The notes under the pieces are model-generated. The model searched no databases, was not told where the DNA came from, and was given only the letters and a program-made list of their open reading frames with translations. Below, piece by piece: positions 1 through 9,099 of a stretch of 64,000 nt of DNA. The stretch is taken from positions 3,596,001-3,660,000 of the forward strand of contig CP104793.1 in NCBI GenBank assembly GCA_025916135.1, written 5' to 3'. Each line of letters begins with the position of its first letter. The first letter of the stretch is position 1. This DNA is from Rhodobacteraceae bacterium D3-12 (GTDB lineage: Bacteria > Pseudomonadota > Alphaproteobacteria > Rhodobacterales > Rhodobacteraceae). Made by a program: the position numbers and the translations under genes.

Positions 1-1039
1 CAAAGGCATCGTCAGTCAAATGCGCATGTTGCGCCGCAACACGGCTGATCTCTTCGGCCTGCCCCGGCCCCATCGTCTCATGCGCGCTCAAACATCTTAC
101 ATGGGTCAACAGGCCTTGCCGCCGCAGCACCTCATGACAGCCCGCAATCGCACCCTGAAAGCCGTTCGCCACGTCAAACAACGCCGCGTTGCAATCCGTC
201 ACCTCTGCGTCCAGCGCCAGCAACTCCGCCGGGATCACCCCCGCCTCCTGCGCGGCGCGGCACCGGGCGTGCAACTCCGCCGCCCGACGGGTCCAGACCG
301 ACCAATGGCCCAGCAACCCGCCCCGGATCGGCAGGGTCAAAACCTCATCGTCCCTGACCACGCTAAACGGGGTCAGCAGATCCGCAACGATATGATCGTC
401 ATTCCCGGTGTACAGCGCGACACGCTCCTCGGCCCGCGCCGCCGCCACCCCGCGCAACACATTCAGCGTGTCATAGCGGTTGAACGGAGCCATCTTGATG
501 CCGATCACATTCTCGATCGCCGCAAACCTGCGCCAGAACTCAAAGCCCAGCTTCACCCCGCCCACCGCAGGCTGAAGGTAAAACCCGAACAGCGGAATTT
601 CCTTGGCCACCGCCTCGCAATGGGCGATCATCTCGTCCTCGCTCGCGCCTTTGAACGCCGCAAGGCTCATCAGCCCCGCGTGATAGCCAAGCCCCCGCGC
701 CACCTGCGCTTCGGCGATGGCCTGCGTCGTCTTGCCGACAATCCCTGCGATCTTGACCAGCGGACGGTCGCTCCACGCATCCGCCGCCTCTGAACAGGCC
801 GCCAGAACCGGCTCATAAAGCCCGTGTTCGCGGATCTCAAACTGTGTCGTATGCACGCCCACGGCCAATCCGCCCGCACCGGCATCAATGTAATACCGCG
901 TCAATGCGCGCTGCCGCACCGGGTCCATCTCGGCCCCTTCGCCCAAGGCCAGCGGATGCGCCGGAATAACCGTGCCTTCGCGCAACAACTCCAGCACAGG
1001 CGCCGGAATATCACTCCAGTGTTTTACCATATCCATCAT
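1..1039 (-). CDS. Dihydrodipicolinate synthase-family aldolase/lyase, 3' end cut by window edge
   Basis: Open from an ATG at 1039 to the left edge (at least 346 residues). The start overlaps the stop of the upstream acetyltransferase gene (ATGA), so the two are translationally coupled. The protein reads as a DHDPS/NAL-type (beta/alpha)8 barrel: a Tyr in the segment GFYLQPAVGG and a likely Schiff-base Lys in VIGIKMAPF lie in the expected order. The family makes or breaks C-C bonds in 2-oxo acids. The visible part is already longer than classical DapA (about 290-300 residues), and the gene sits at the end of an amidase/epimerase/ABC operon, so a catabolic role is more likely than lysine synthesis. 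Substrate unknown. Confidence 0.8.
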   Translation of the reverse strand, partial: MMDMVKHWSDIPAPVLELLREGTVIPAHPLALGEGAEMDPVRQRALTRYYIDAGAGGLAVGVHTTQFEIREHGLYEPVLAACSEAADAWSDRPLVKIAGIVGKTTQAIAEAQVARGLGYHAGLMSLAAFKGASEDEMIAHCEAVAKEIPLFGFYLQPAVGGVKLGFEFWRRFAAIENVIGIKMAPFNRYDTLNVLRGVAAARAEERVALYTGNDDHIVADLLTPFSVVRDDEVLTLPIRGGLLGHWSVWTRRAAELHARCRAAQEAGVIPAELLALDAEVTDCNAALFDVANGFQGAIAGCHEVLRRQGLLTHVRCLSAHETMGPGQAEEISRVAAQHAHLTDDAF

Positions 1040-1869
1040 CCCAATTCCGGCCCCGCCGCTGCGAAATACCGCGCCGGAGTGTCCATATTCATGCCATCGC
1101 CCCGCGCCATGCGCAGGAACGGGCGTTGTTCCTTGAACCCGTCGCGCTCCAACACAAGGTCGAGCCCTTGCCCAACCACCGCATCCACAAACACCCGCCC
1201 CTCAATCGCCGCCAGCGCGGCTTGCAACAGGCGCGTGGCGGTTGCTTGATCCCCCGCAACCACAGGCCCGATCTGCGTCGCATTGCGCCCCTTTCGGCTC
1301 AAAACGAAGCCGTCCTCGGCCTCGGATACAATCGAAACCGCACCGTCGCGCCCCATCAGGTCGCGCAAAATTGCGCCGCGCTCGCCGCCAAACACCGCGC
1401 GGTCCAATGCCTCGACCCACTCAGCATCCTTCGCCATCGCGGCGCGCAGGCCCTCTGTCTCGGCACGCCCACCGCCTTCGCCCGACATCCGTCGAAGGCG
1501 CAAACCGCCCTTGAAGTCCAATAGCTCATACAGCGGCTGCCCCGCCGGCGTCGCATCCAGAACCGGGGTCAATCCCTGCCCCTCAAGCCACGCAATCGCG
1601 ATCCCCATCAACCGCTTGGCATGGCCCCTCTGGCGCAGCGCACCGGTCACCAAAACCATGCTGATCCAGCCAAAGCTCTCGCCCATCGGCAAGGCCACCA
1701 CCGTCGCTCTCGGCACCCCGCCCCGGTCGCGAATGGCAAACCCCTGCCCCGCGCGCAGCAACATGTCCCAGTCATCGGGCGTCTGGTTCCAGCCCGCCTC
1801 GTCAGACAAGGGCTGGCACGCCGCAACCTCGGACAGGTCAAGCCATTGTGGAGCCTCAGTAACGTCCAT
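1036..1869 (-). CDS. GNAT-family N-acetyltransferase with second C-terminal domain
   Basis: 277 residues from the ATG at 1869, which has a GAGAG five bases upstream and overlaps the epimerase gene by 14 bp; a TTG at 1881 would add four residues. The N-terminal half (to about residue 130) is a GNAT fold with the acetyl-CoA-binding segment RQRGHAKRLM. The C-terminal half resembles the extra domain of YitH-type acetyltransferases. Fourth gene in a coupled minus-strand operon (permease, amidase, epimerase, this gene, aldolase). Acceptor substrate not predictable. Confidence 0.75.
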   Translation of the reverse strand: MDVTEAPQWLDLSEVAACQPLSDEAGWNQTPDDWDMLLRAGQGFAIRDRGGVPRATVVALPMGESFGWISMVLVTGALRQRGHAKRLMGIAIAWLEGQGLTPVLDATPAGQPLYELLDFKGGLRLRRMSGEGGGRAETEGLRAAMAKDAEWVEALDRAVFGGERGAILRDLMGRDGAVSIVSEAEDGFVLSRKGRNATQIGPVVAGDQATATRLLQAALAAIEGRVFVDAVVGQGLDLVLERDGFKEQRPFLRMARGDGMNMDTPARYFAAAGPELG

Positions 1870-2932
1870 CGCGGCTCTCAAATTTGGTGGGCTTCCCGTG
1901 GCTTGGCATGTCGCGCGTGGTCCAATCCGCGACCCAATCCAGCATCCGGCCCAACGGCACCTCTGGATAGCCGAACAACCGGAACGCCTCGGCCGAATTG
2001 TTCAGCCATGCGGTCGGCCCCGGTTCACCCGAAAACACCACCTCGCGGCCCATTCGCTTGCCCAGCTCCTCGGCCAGCCATCGCACCGGCAATGTCTCCG
2101 GCCCGCTCACATTCAACGGCGATGTCGGCACGCTCGCATGGGCCAACGCGCGCAAGGAATAGCGGTTGGCATCGCCCTGCCAGATCACGTTGACATGCCC
2201 GGTGCTCAAATCCACCGGCTGGCCCGCGTGGATCGCATCGGCAATATCGCACAGCACGCCGTACCGCATATCAATCGCATAGTTCAGCCGGATCAACCGC
2301 CCCGGAACGCCGTGCTCTTGGCTGAAATGCTCGAACATCCGCTCGCGCCCGATGCACGACTGCGCATATTCCCCCGGCGGTTCCGGCGTTACACTTTCAT
2401 CCGCCCCGATCTGCTCCAGCGGCATAAACGGATACACACAGCCCGTCGAAAACACCGAAATCCGCGCGTCTGTGAACGTCTCCGCCACCATCCCCGGAAG
2501 ATAGGTGTTCATCGCCCAGGTCAGCCCCTGATTACCAGAGGAGCCAAACTTGTGCCCCGCCATGAACACGATATTCTTCGCCCGCGGCAGCTTTTGCATC
2601 GCGTCGCGGTCCATCATGTCACATTGGATCGCCTCAACACCCCAATCCTCAAGGGTGCCCATCATATCCGGGTTTGAAAACCGCGCCACGCCGATCACCC
2701 GCCGCCCCGGCAAGGCCCGCGCCGCCATATGCGCAAGCGATGGGCCGACTTTGCCCGACACGCCCAACACCATCACGTCGCCGTCAAGCGACTCCAAGTC
2801 CGCCACCGTCGCCGCATCCGGGCGCGACAGCAACTCTTCCAACATCGCAACATCTTCGATCCGTTCGGGAAGCGGCGCAGGTGTCATTGGCACATCCTCT
2901 GATTGGTCTTTCATGATAGCCGGTCCTTTCAT
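1856..2932 (-). CDS. NAD-dependent epimerase/dehydratase family protein
   Basis: Extended-SDR-like protein of 358 residues. The ATG at 2932 overlaps the amidase stop (ATGA), which fixes the start better than a longer reading from 2962. A Rossmann beta-strand and glycine turn (MVLGVSGKVG) lie near residue 60, followed by a typical SDR core. The usual YxxxK catalytic pair is not obvious: the expected region reads EYAQSCIGRERM, so Lys is replaced or displaced. The C-terminal region carries the VNVIWQGD segment typical of the family. Probably oxidises or epimerises an intermediate of the operon's unknown pathway. Confidence 0.78.
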   Translation of the reverse strand: MKGPAIMKDQSEDVPMTPAPLPERIEDVAMLEELLSRPDAATVADLESLDGDVMVLGVSGKVGPSLAHMAARALPGRRVIGVARFSNPDMMGTLEDWGVEAIQCDMMDRDAMQKLPRAKNIVFMAGHKFGSSGNQGLTWAMNTYLPGMVAETFTDARISVFSTGCVYPFMPLEQIGADESVTPEPPGEYAQSCIGRERMFEHFSQEHGVPGRLIRLNYAIDMRYGVLCDIADAIHAGQPVDLSTGHVNVIWQGDANRYSLRALAHASVPTSPLNVSGPETLPVRWLAEELGKRMGREVVFSGEPGPTAWLNNSAEAFRLFGYPEVPLGRMLDWVADWTTRDMPSHGKPTKFESRDGRY

Positions 2933-4326
2933 TGAATAATCTGCGGGCGCCGGTCGGCCCATGGCCGCGCAAGCTCAAACGCCCGCGAAGCGCGCAAAAC
3001 CCCAAGGTCATCACCAAATCGCCCGACAATCTGAAGCCCGACAGGAAGCCCAGCGCGCGTAAACCCACAGGGAACGCTCGCCGCCGGTTGCCGGGTCAGG
3101 TTGAACGCCACGCACAGCTTGGTCCACGAATGAAGGCTCTGCCCCTCGGGAAACGGCACCTCCGCCGAAAACGGCGGGATGGTTAATGTCGGCGTCAAAA
3201 GGAAATCGAACCGCTCGTGAAACTCGGCCATCTGGCGCATCAACGCTGTGCGCTCCATTTCCGCCTGCAAATGATCATGCAGGTTGGCGCCTCGGCTCTC
3301 GCGGATCTGCTCCACGACCTCCGGGTCCATGATCGCAAATTTATCCTCGCCGAAATCGCGAAAGGCGAAATCGAAATACCCGTCCAACAGCCGCCCCATC
3401 AACGGGCTGGGGTCATCTATCACCCGCTCGACCTGCTCGACTTTTGCCCCCATATCGACAAAAGCCTGTGCCGCAGTCTTCACCAGCGCCGCAACCTCCG
3501 GGTCCATATCGGCAAACCCCATGTCGGGGCTATAGGCCACGCGCCACTCTGCCGGGTCGGCCTGCAACCGCTCATGATAGGCGACATTCTCAAACGGCAG
3601 CGCCGCCCCGTCGCGCGCATCCGGCCGCGCCAGCACGCTCAGCATCCTTGCCGCGTCTTCAACCGTGCGCGTCATTGGCCCGAAACTCACCAGCGATGAC
3701 AAAGGCGTCGGCGGATGGGTCGGCACCCGCCCGCCCGTTGGCTTATGCCCGAATACGCCGCAAAAGCACGCCGGTATCCTGATCGAGCCGCCCGCATCCG
3801 TGCCCATCGCCAATGTGCCCGCGCCGGTCGCCGCCGCCGCTCCCGCGCCGCCGCTTGACCCTCCGGGCGTCAACTCCGGGTTCCACGGGTTGCGTGTAAT
3901 CCCGCACAGCGGCGAGTCTGTTACCGGTTTGAACGCAAACTCCGGCGTTGTGGTCTTGCCCAGCAACACCGCGCCCCCCTCGCGCATCCGCGCGGTGGCT
4001 GGTCCGTCCTCGTCCCATGGGCCGTCTTCGGGAATGGTGCGCGACCCGCGCCGCGTCGGCCACCCTTTGGTCAGCACAAGGTCTTTGAGCGTGCTTGGCA
4101 CCCCGTCCACCGGCCCCAGCGCCGCGCCCTTGGCATAGCGCGCCTCGGACTCCCGCGCCGCCGCCATCGCGCTGTCGGGATCAATCACGCAAAACGCGTT
4201 CAACTCCGGCTGGATCGTCTCGACCCGCGCCAGCGCCGCCTCGCAGGCCTCGACCGGCGACAGGCTCCGCTTGGCAAACCGCGCTACCATCTCGGCCGCG
4301 GACATCAATGTCAGATCATCGCTCAT
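2929..4326 (-). CDS. Amidase (amidase-signature family)
   Basis: 465 residues, the normal length for AS-family amidases. The Ser-cisSer-Lys triad is visible: Lys in STLKDLVL (about residue 80), the Gly/Ser loop GGSSGGAGAAAA (about 155) and the nucleophile Ser in GTDAGGSIRIP (about 178). It hydrolyses a C-N amide bond; the specific substrate cannot be read from sequence. The start overlaps the permease stop by ATGA and the stop overlaps the epimerase start. With an importer upstream, the imported solute may be an amide or N-heterocycle opened here. Confidence 0.9.
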   Translation of the reverse strand: MSDDLTLMSAAEMVARFAKRSLSPVEACEAALARVETIQPELNAFCVIDPDSAMAAARESEARYAKGAALGPVDGVPSTLKDLVLTKGWPTRRGSRTIPEDGPWDEDGPATARMREGGAVLLGKTTTPEFAFKPVTDSPLCGITRNPWNPELTPGGSSGGAGAAAATGAGTLAMGTDAGGSIRIPACFCGVFGHKPTGGRVPTHPPTPLSSLVSFGPMTRTVEDAARMLSVLARPDARDGAALPFENVAYHERLQADPAEWRVAYSPDMGFADMDPEVAALVKTAAQAFVDMGAKVEQVERVIDDPSPLMGRLLDGYFDFAFRDFGEDKFAIMDPEVVEQIRESRGANLHDHLQAEMERTALMRQMAEFHERFDFLLTPTLTIPPFSAEVPFPEGQSLHSWTKLCVAFNLTRQPAASVPCGFTRAGLPVGLQIVGRFGDDLGVLRASRAFELARPWADRRPQIIQ

Positions 4327-5150
4327 TGCGGCGCCGAATCAAGGCGCGCGTCCTTGACCACCAGCAGTCGTTCAAGCCCGACCACGATCGCAAACAGCAC
4401 CACACCCAACAGGCTCAGCAACAGCACCGCCATGAACATCGCCGCCGTGTCCAGCGTCGCTTGCACCTGAATCATCAGGTATCCCAAGCCCTCGCTCGAC
4501 GCGACAAACTCACCCACAATGGCCCCCGCCACGGCCAAAATCGCGCCCACCTTCATCGACGAGAACACATAAGGCAGCGCGCCGGGCAATTGGATCTTGC
4601 GGAAAATCTGCCACCGCGTCCCCTTCAATGCCCGCACAAGATCAAGCAACTCCGGCTCCACCTCGCGCAAGCCCCGCGCCGTGGTGATCAGGATCGGGAA
4701 GAAGGCGATCACAAAGGCGAAAAAGATGTTGGTCGCAATGCCATAGCCGAACCAGACGATCAAAAGCGGCCCCAGCGCGACCTTGGGCACCATCGAAATG
4801 CTCACAAACAGCGGGAACAAAGCCGACCGTAGGGTGCGAAACCACGTGAACAACATCGCCAGCAGCACGCCAAAGGCAATGGCCAGCCCGTAGCCGACGA
4901 AAATCTCGACCGCCGTGACCATCGTGTTATAGCCCCAGCGATAGGTCGGGTCGAACAAGGTCGCGAGCGTTTCTTGCGGCGATGGCAGGATAAAAGACGG
5001 CATCCCGCCAAACGCCGTCACCGCCCACCACAGCAGCAAAACAGCCAAATGCGCAGCAATGGCGAGGCCGTAATTCATCCATAATTCCGGCAACTTGGCG
5101 CGTATCGCTGACTTGACGGCCGGTTTGCTGGCCTCGGTGGCGTCTACCAT
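4323..5150 (-). CDS. ABC transporter permease (SsuC/ThiX-like)
   Basis: 275 residues, about six membrane helices, with the cytoplasmic EAA-loop sequence ALKGTRWQIFRKIQLPGALP that contacts the ATPase. The ATG at 5150 is preferred: it has GGAG eight bases upstream, and a candidate promoter (TTGACA-N18-TTATGT) lies just before it and would overlap upstream in-frame starts. Partner of the divergently encoded binding protein at 5382. No ATPase gene for this importer is seen in the window; it may lie beyond the left edge. Confidence 0.88.
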   Translation of the reverse strand: MVDATEASKPAVKSAIRAKLPELWMNYGLAIAAHLAVLLLWWAVTAFGGMPSFILPSPQETLATLFDPTYRWGYNTMVTAVEIFVGYGLAIAFGVLLAMLFTWFRTLRSALFPLFVSISMVPKVALGPLLIVWFGYGIATNIFFAFVIAFFPILITTARGLREVEPELLDLVRALKGTRWQIFRKIQLPGALPYVFSSMKVGAILAVAGAIVGEFVASSEGLGYLMIQVQATLDTAAMFMAVLLLSLLGVVLFAIVVGLERLLVVKDARLDSAPQ

Positions 5151-5188
5151 CTTTGATCTCCGATCCGAACGAATCAAACGTTTAGTTG

Positions 5189-5218
5189 ACATAACCAGCC
5201 CAGCCTCACCCCTGTCAA
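5189..5218 (-). promoter_or_regulatory. Candidate sigma-70-type promoter of the permease-amidase operon
   Basis: Read on the minus strand, TTGACA and TTATGT are separated by 18 bases. Transcription would begin near 5183, giving a leader of about 30 nt before the ATG at 5150. It supports the chosen permease start. Confidence 0.5.
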
Positions 5219-5270
5219 TGCTAATCAAAGCACGATTTATGCAAAAACTTTGGACGCGCCGCCAATTTCA

Positions 5271-5286
5271 TCAACCAAATGGTTGA
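5271..5286. promoter_or_regulatory. Perfect inverted repeat, candidate operator in the divergent promoter region
   Basis: TCAACCA-AA-TGGTTGA: seven-base arms around two bases. It ends seven bases before the -35 box (5293) of the binding-protein promoter and lies about 50 bp upstream of the opposite promoter. The place and symmetry suit a dimeric regulator (for example GntR or LacI type). No regulator gene is in view. Confidence 0.5.
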
Positions 5287-5292
5287 AAAGCG

Positions 5293-5322
5293 TTGACAGA
5301 ACCCCGCACCCCCGCCTAGCGT
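5293..5322 (+). promoter_or_regulatory. Candidate promoter of the binding-protein gene
   Basis: TTGACA (5293-5298), an 18-base spacer, then TAGCGT. It lies about 60 bp before the ATG at 5382. The -10 is only a fair match. Confidence 0.4.
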
Positions 5323-5381
5323 TTTCCGATAAGGGTCGCCCGCCCCTTGGCGCGGCCACCCCAGCCAACCGGGAGTCTATA

Positions 5382-6377
5382 ATGACAATACTATCACGTA
5401 GCGCCGCCATCGCGGCCTTTTTTGCCCTCGCACCTGTCACAGCACAGGCCGAAGAATCGGTCAGCCTGATCCTCAACTGGACCCCCGGCGCCGACCACGC
5501 CCCGCTGTTTTATGCCAAGGATCAGGGCTGGTATAAGGACGCAGGCATCGACCTCGACATTCAATCCGGCAAAGGCTCGGGCCTTGCGGCGCAAAATGTC
5601 GGCGTCGGCGCGGTCGAGATGGGCATCGCCGAACTCGGCACCGCCTTCCTCGCCAAATCCAAAGGCGCCGAACTGACGGCGGTCATGGCGCTTTATGCCA
5701 ACTCGCCCTTCACGCTGTATTGGAAAAAATCGAGCGGCATCTCCTCTCCGGCTGACTTTGCCGGGCGCACTCTTGGCAATCCGTCGGGCGATGCGGCCCG
5801 CGTGATGTGGCCCGCCTTTGCCAAGGCCGCCAACATCCCCGCCGACTCGGTCAAATTCGTCAACCTCGCGCCTGCCGCCAAAATGCCGACCCTCGCCGCA
5901 GGCCGCGTCGACATCATCAGCGACTTTTACAATGGCCACGACCAAAAGGTAAAAGACTTCGGGGATGACCTCGGCCACCTGCGCTGGTCCGACATCGGCC
6001 TCAACCCCTATGGCAACTCGTTCATCGTCAACAACGCCTACATGGCCGAAAACCCCAAGGTCGTCGCCGCTTTCGTCGAGGTGACGCAAAAGGCTTACCG
6101 CGCTTGTGTCGACAATTCCGACCCCTGCATCGACGCTCTCCTCGCCAATGCCAGCGGCATCCAGAAAGAAGAGATGGATGCGCAATGGTCGCGCGTGATC
6201 GAACTGATGACCACCGACGATACGGTCGAAAAAGGCCTTGGCTACTTCGGGCCCGAACGCATTCAGGCGACCTATGATCTGGTCAACACCTACTTCAAAC
6301 TCGACGCGCCGTTTGATCCGTCAACGGCCTTCACCAACGAGTATATGAGCCAAGACATCAAGATGACCAAACCCTGA
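5382..6377 (+). CDS. ABC substrate-binding protein, NMT1/THI5-like
   Basis: 331 residues from an ATG with GGGAG seven bases upstream. An N-terminal Sec signal peptide ends near AQAEE. The mature protein matches the NMT1/THI5-like periplasmic fold (start LILNWTPGADHAPLF), a family that binds pyrimidine or thiamine precursors and other small N-heterocycles or sulfonates. Divergent from the permease-amidase operon, with which it presumably forms one import-and-breakdown system. Ligand not certain. Confidence 0.87.
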   Translation: MTILSRSAAIAAFFALAPVTAQAEESVSLILNWTPGADHAPLFYAKDQGWYKDAGIDLDIQSGKGSGLAAQNVGVGAVEMGIAELGTAFLAKSKGAELTAVMALYANSPFTLYWKKSSGISSPADFAGRTLGNPSGDAARVMWPAFAKAANIPADSVKFVNLAPAAKMPTLAAGRVDIISDFYNGHDQKVKDFGDDLGHLRWSDIGLNPYGNSFIVNNAYMAENPKVVAAFVEVTQKAYRACVDNSDPCIDALLANASGIQKEEMDAQWSRVIELMTTDDTVEKGLGYFGPERIQATYDLVNTYFKLDAPFDPSTAFTNEYMSQDIKMTKP

Positions 6378-6420
6378 GCGGCCAATCGCTCAGCCAAAGA
6401 GTTTACACTCCCTGAACTTC

Positions 6421-6451
6421 CGCCCGGAGCATGCTTCGGGCGGCTTTTTTT
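6421..6451 (+). terminator. Rho-independent terminator after the binding-protein gene
   Basis: The stem CGCCCG...CGGGCG is extended inward by the self-complementary AGCATGCT, making a nearly perfect 22-nt hairpin, followed by GGC and seven T residues. Oriented for plus-strand transcription. Confidence 0.85.
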
Positions 6452-6457
6452 GGGGCG

Positions 6458-7213
6458 CTAGTCAGCCACCACAACGATGCGCCCGCGATGCTCGATCACG
6501 TCAAACGGCGTCTCGAACACCTCGCCCAGAACCTCGGGCGACAACACCTCGCGCGTCGCCCCATGCGCCATCACTCGCCCGTCTTTCATCGCCACCACCC
6601 GCGCGGCCCAACCGGCTGCGGCGTTGATGTCGTGCAATACGATCACGATGCTGCGCCCCGTCTCCTCGGCCAATTCCTTCAACCGGCTCATCAGGTTGCG
6701 CGCATGGCGCGGGTCCAGCGCGTTCAGCGGCTCATCCAGCAAAATCCACGGCGTGTCCTGCGCGAATGTCATCGCCACAAAGGCCCGCTGCCTCTGCCCG
6801 CCCGACAGCGTCTCAAGCGGCCGATCCGCCAAGTCTTCAAGCGATAGCGCCTTGATCGCCTCTTCAACCTTGGCATCATCTTGCGGCGTCGCGCGCCCCT
6901 TGTGATGCGGCCAGCGGCCAAAGGCGATCAACTCGCGCACCCTCAACCGGCTCACCACCGTCGGGAACTGCTGCAACAGCGCGACGCGCCGCGCCCGCTC
7001 CATCGCCGGGGCGGCATAAGGGTCCAACCCGTCGATGCTGACCGTTCCGGACGATGGCGCGTTCAACCCGGCAATCGCGTGCAGCAAGGTTGATTTCCCC
7101 GCCCCGTTCGGCCCGATCAAGGCCGTCACCCCACCGGAGTCCAGCGTCACAGATATGTCGTGCAGGATCTGCACCTGCCCCACATGAAAGCTCAGCCCGC
7201 TGACCTCGATCAT
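6458..7213 (-). CDS. Iron-siderophore ABC transporter, ATP-binding protein
   Basis: 251 residues. Walker A GPNGAGKST (residues 34-42), signature LSGGQRQRA (137-145), Walker B WILLDEP (156-162) and the switch His in VLHDINAA. The sequence resembles FepC/YclP-type ATPases that energise ferric-siderophore import. Its start overlaps the upstream permease stop (ATGA). Last gene of a four-gene minus-strand operon: binding protein, two permeases, ATPase. Confidence 0.9.
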   Translation of the reverse strand: MIEVSGLSFHVGQVQILHDISVTLDSGGVTALIGPNGAGKSTLLHAIAGLNAPSSGTVSIDGLDPYAAPAMERARRVALLQQFPTVVSRLRVRELIAFGRWPHHKGRATPQDDAKVEEAIKALSLEDLADRPLETLSGGQRQRAFVAMTFAQDTPWILLDEPLNALDPRHARNLMSRLKELAEETGRSIVIVLHDINAAAGWAARVVAMKDGRVMAHGATREVLSPEVLGEVFETPFDVIEHRGRIVVVAD

Positions 7214-8157
7214 CTTCGCCCCCGTCGCAAAACGAGCGCCAGAAACAGCAGCCCGCCAAAGAATTCCACCACCACGGCAAGCGCCGATTGGCTCGCCATG
7301 AACCGCTCGAACACCACCTGCCCCGTAACCAGCGTCAACGCCCCGATAATCGCCGCCGCCGGGATCAACACCGCATGACGATGCGTGTCGGTCACCGCCC
7401 GCGCGATGCTCGCACAGAGCAGCCCGAAGAACGTGATCGGACCGACCAAAGCGGTCGACACCGACACCAACGCCGCGATCAACAGCAACACCCGCCGCAC
7501 CAATCGGTCATGATCCAAGCCCAACCCGCGCGCCGTGCCACGCCCCAAACCCGCCACATCCAACGCTGGCGCCATCCGCAGGGCCAGCCCGAGCGTCACG
7601 ACCAAAACCACCATCGCCACGGCCAGTTGCGCTTGGTCCACGCTGCCGAAACTGGCGAACATCGCGCCTTGCACCACGGCAAATTCCGACGGGTCCATCA
7701 TCCGCACGACCAGCGCCGTCAACCCGTGCAAAAACACGCCCAACACCACCCCGGTCAGGATCATCCGCGTCACATCCCCCGCATCGCGGCGCAACAAAAC
7801 GCCGAACAATGCGCTCGCCCCCGCCATCAGGAACGCCGCCTCCATCAGAAACCGCCAGCCGCTCGGAATGCTCGCCGCCGCGACCCCGCCCAGCATCGCC
7901 ACCAACAGCGTCTGCATCAGCACGAACAGCGCATCAAACCCCACGATCCCCGGTGTCAGCAAACGGTTCATCGCCACCGTCTGAAACAGGATCGTCGCCG
8001 CCCCCGTTGCCGCACCAACCGCGATCAACGCAAACAGCTTGGTCGCCCTCAGCTCAAGGATAAACCCCATCGGCGCACGCAGGTTCCACAACAGGAAAAC
8101 CCCGCTCGCCAGCACCAGCGCCAGCACCAGCCCGATCATCCGCCCGCGGCTACCCAT
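7210..8157 (-). CDS. Iron-siderophore ABC permease (FecCD family), second subunit
   Basis: 315 residues if started at the ATG at 8157, which overlaps the preceding permease by eight bases (ATGGGTAG). A longer reading to 8220 would overlap that gene by 70 bp and lacks support. Strongly hydrophobic, FecCD-type, about eight to ten helices, with the conserved VGPITFFGLL segment. Forms the membrane channel with the gene at 8150-9091. Confidence 0.88.
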   Translation of the reverse strand: MGSRGRMIGLVLALVLASGVFLLWNLRAPMGFILELRATKLFALIAVGAATGAATILFQTVAMNRLLTPGIVGFDALFVLMQTLLVAMLGGVAAASIPSGWRFLMEAAFLMAGASALFGVLLRRDAGDVTRMILTGVVLGVFLHGLTALVVRMMDPSEFAVVQGAMFASFGSVDQAQLAVAMVVLVVTLGLALRMAPALDVAGLGRGTARGLGLDHDRLVRRVLLLIAALVSVSTALVGPITFFGLLCASIARAVTDTHRHAVLIPAAAIIGALTLVTGQVVFERFMASQSALAVVVEFFGGLLFLALVLRRGRR

Positions 8158-9091
8158 CGTTTTGCCGCCTCGGTGCCGCGTGTAGCAACCACAGGAACAC
8201 ACCCGCGCCAAAGACGGCAAACACCGTCGCCGCCGGTATCTCGAACGGATAGCGCACCGCCCGCCCGATTACATCCGCCGCCAGCACAAGGATCGCACCG
8301 CCCAGCGCGATCATCGGCAGGTTGGCGCGCAAATTGTCCCCGCGCCAGCGCGACACAAGGTTCGGCGCTACCAACCCGACAAAGGGAAACGCCCCCACCG
8401 TCACCAGAACCAGCGCAGTCAGCGTCGAGACAATCACCAGCCCCAGCGCCCGCGTCTGGGTATAGCTCAGCCCGAGCGAGCGCGCCTGCGCCTCTCCCAA
8501 GCCCAAAATGGTGATCCGGTCGGCCACGGCATACAGCAGCAGAGCAAGCACCGCGACGCCCCAAAGCCACTCGTAACGCCCCTGCATCACGCTGGAAAAC
8601 TCGCCCAATTGCCAAATACTAAGGTATTGCAACAAATCCGCTTGCCACGCGATATAGGTGACAACCGCCCCTAGAATCCCGCCGTAAACCAAGCCCACAA
8701 TCGGCAGCAACATGGGGCCCTGTCGCGGCACCCGCGTCGCCAATGCCAAAAACCCGATCATCCCGACCAATGCCGATGCGGCGGCGATCAACATCTTGCC
8801 TGCCACGGCCATGCCCGGCGCGATCATCGTGACCGCCAACAGGCCCATCATCGCCGCCTCCGGCGTCCCGGTCAGCGACGGCTCAACCAGCCGGTTCTGC
8901 ACCACCTGCTGCACCACCACCCCGGCCAGCGCCAACCCGGCCCCGGCCAAAATCGCCGCCGCCGTGCGCGGGAACCGGCTGACCAGCAAAAGCCACCCGC
9001 CATCCCCGTCAAACAGGGACGCCGCACCCAGCATCATGCTACCAAGGCTCAGCCCCGCCAGCACCGCCACCATGACAAGGATCAGGCGCAA
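8150..9091 (-). CDS. Iron-siderophore ABC permease (FecCD family), first subunit
   Basis: 313 residues, FecCD-type permease with the hallmark RFPRTAAAILAGAGLALAG near the N-terminus and GAFPFVGLVAPNLV toward the C-terminus. It starts eight bases after the stop of the binding-protein gene and overlaps the second permease. The arrangement resembles CeuBCDE, YclNOPQ or VctPDGC catechol-siderophore importers. Confidence 0.9.
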   Translation of the reverse strand: MRLILVMVAVLAGLSLGSMMLGAASLFDGDGGWLLLVSRFPRTAAAILAGAGLALAGVVVQQVVQNRLVEPSLTGTPEAAMMGLLAVTMIAPGMAVAGKMLIAAASALVGMIGFLALATRVPRQGPMLLPIVGLVYGGILGAVVTYIAWQADLLQYLSIWQLGEFSSVMQGRYEWLWGVAVLALLLYAVADRITILGLGEAQARSLGLSYTQTRALGLVIVSTLTALVLVTVGAFPFVGLVAPNLVSRWRGDNLRANLPMIALGGAILVLAADVIGRAVRYPFEIPAATVFAVFGAGVFLWLLHAAPRRQNDG

Positions 9092-9099
9092 GTGTCGGC

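Noticed and set aside
20-793. Long plus-strand ORFs of Arg/His/Pro-rich sequence, and similar ones across the window
   Set aside because: They are antisense shadows of well-supported genes, with codon bias artefacts of high GC and no family resemblance.
7288-8514. 408-residue plus-strand ORF rich in Arg, Gln and His
   Set aside because: Lies antisense to two FecCD permeases; composition is the mirror of hydrophobic codons.
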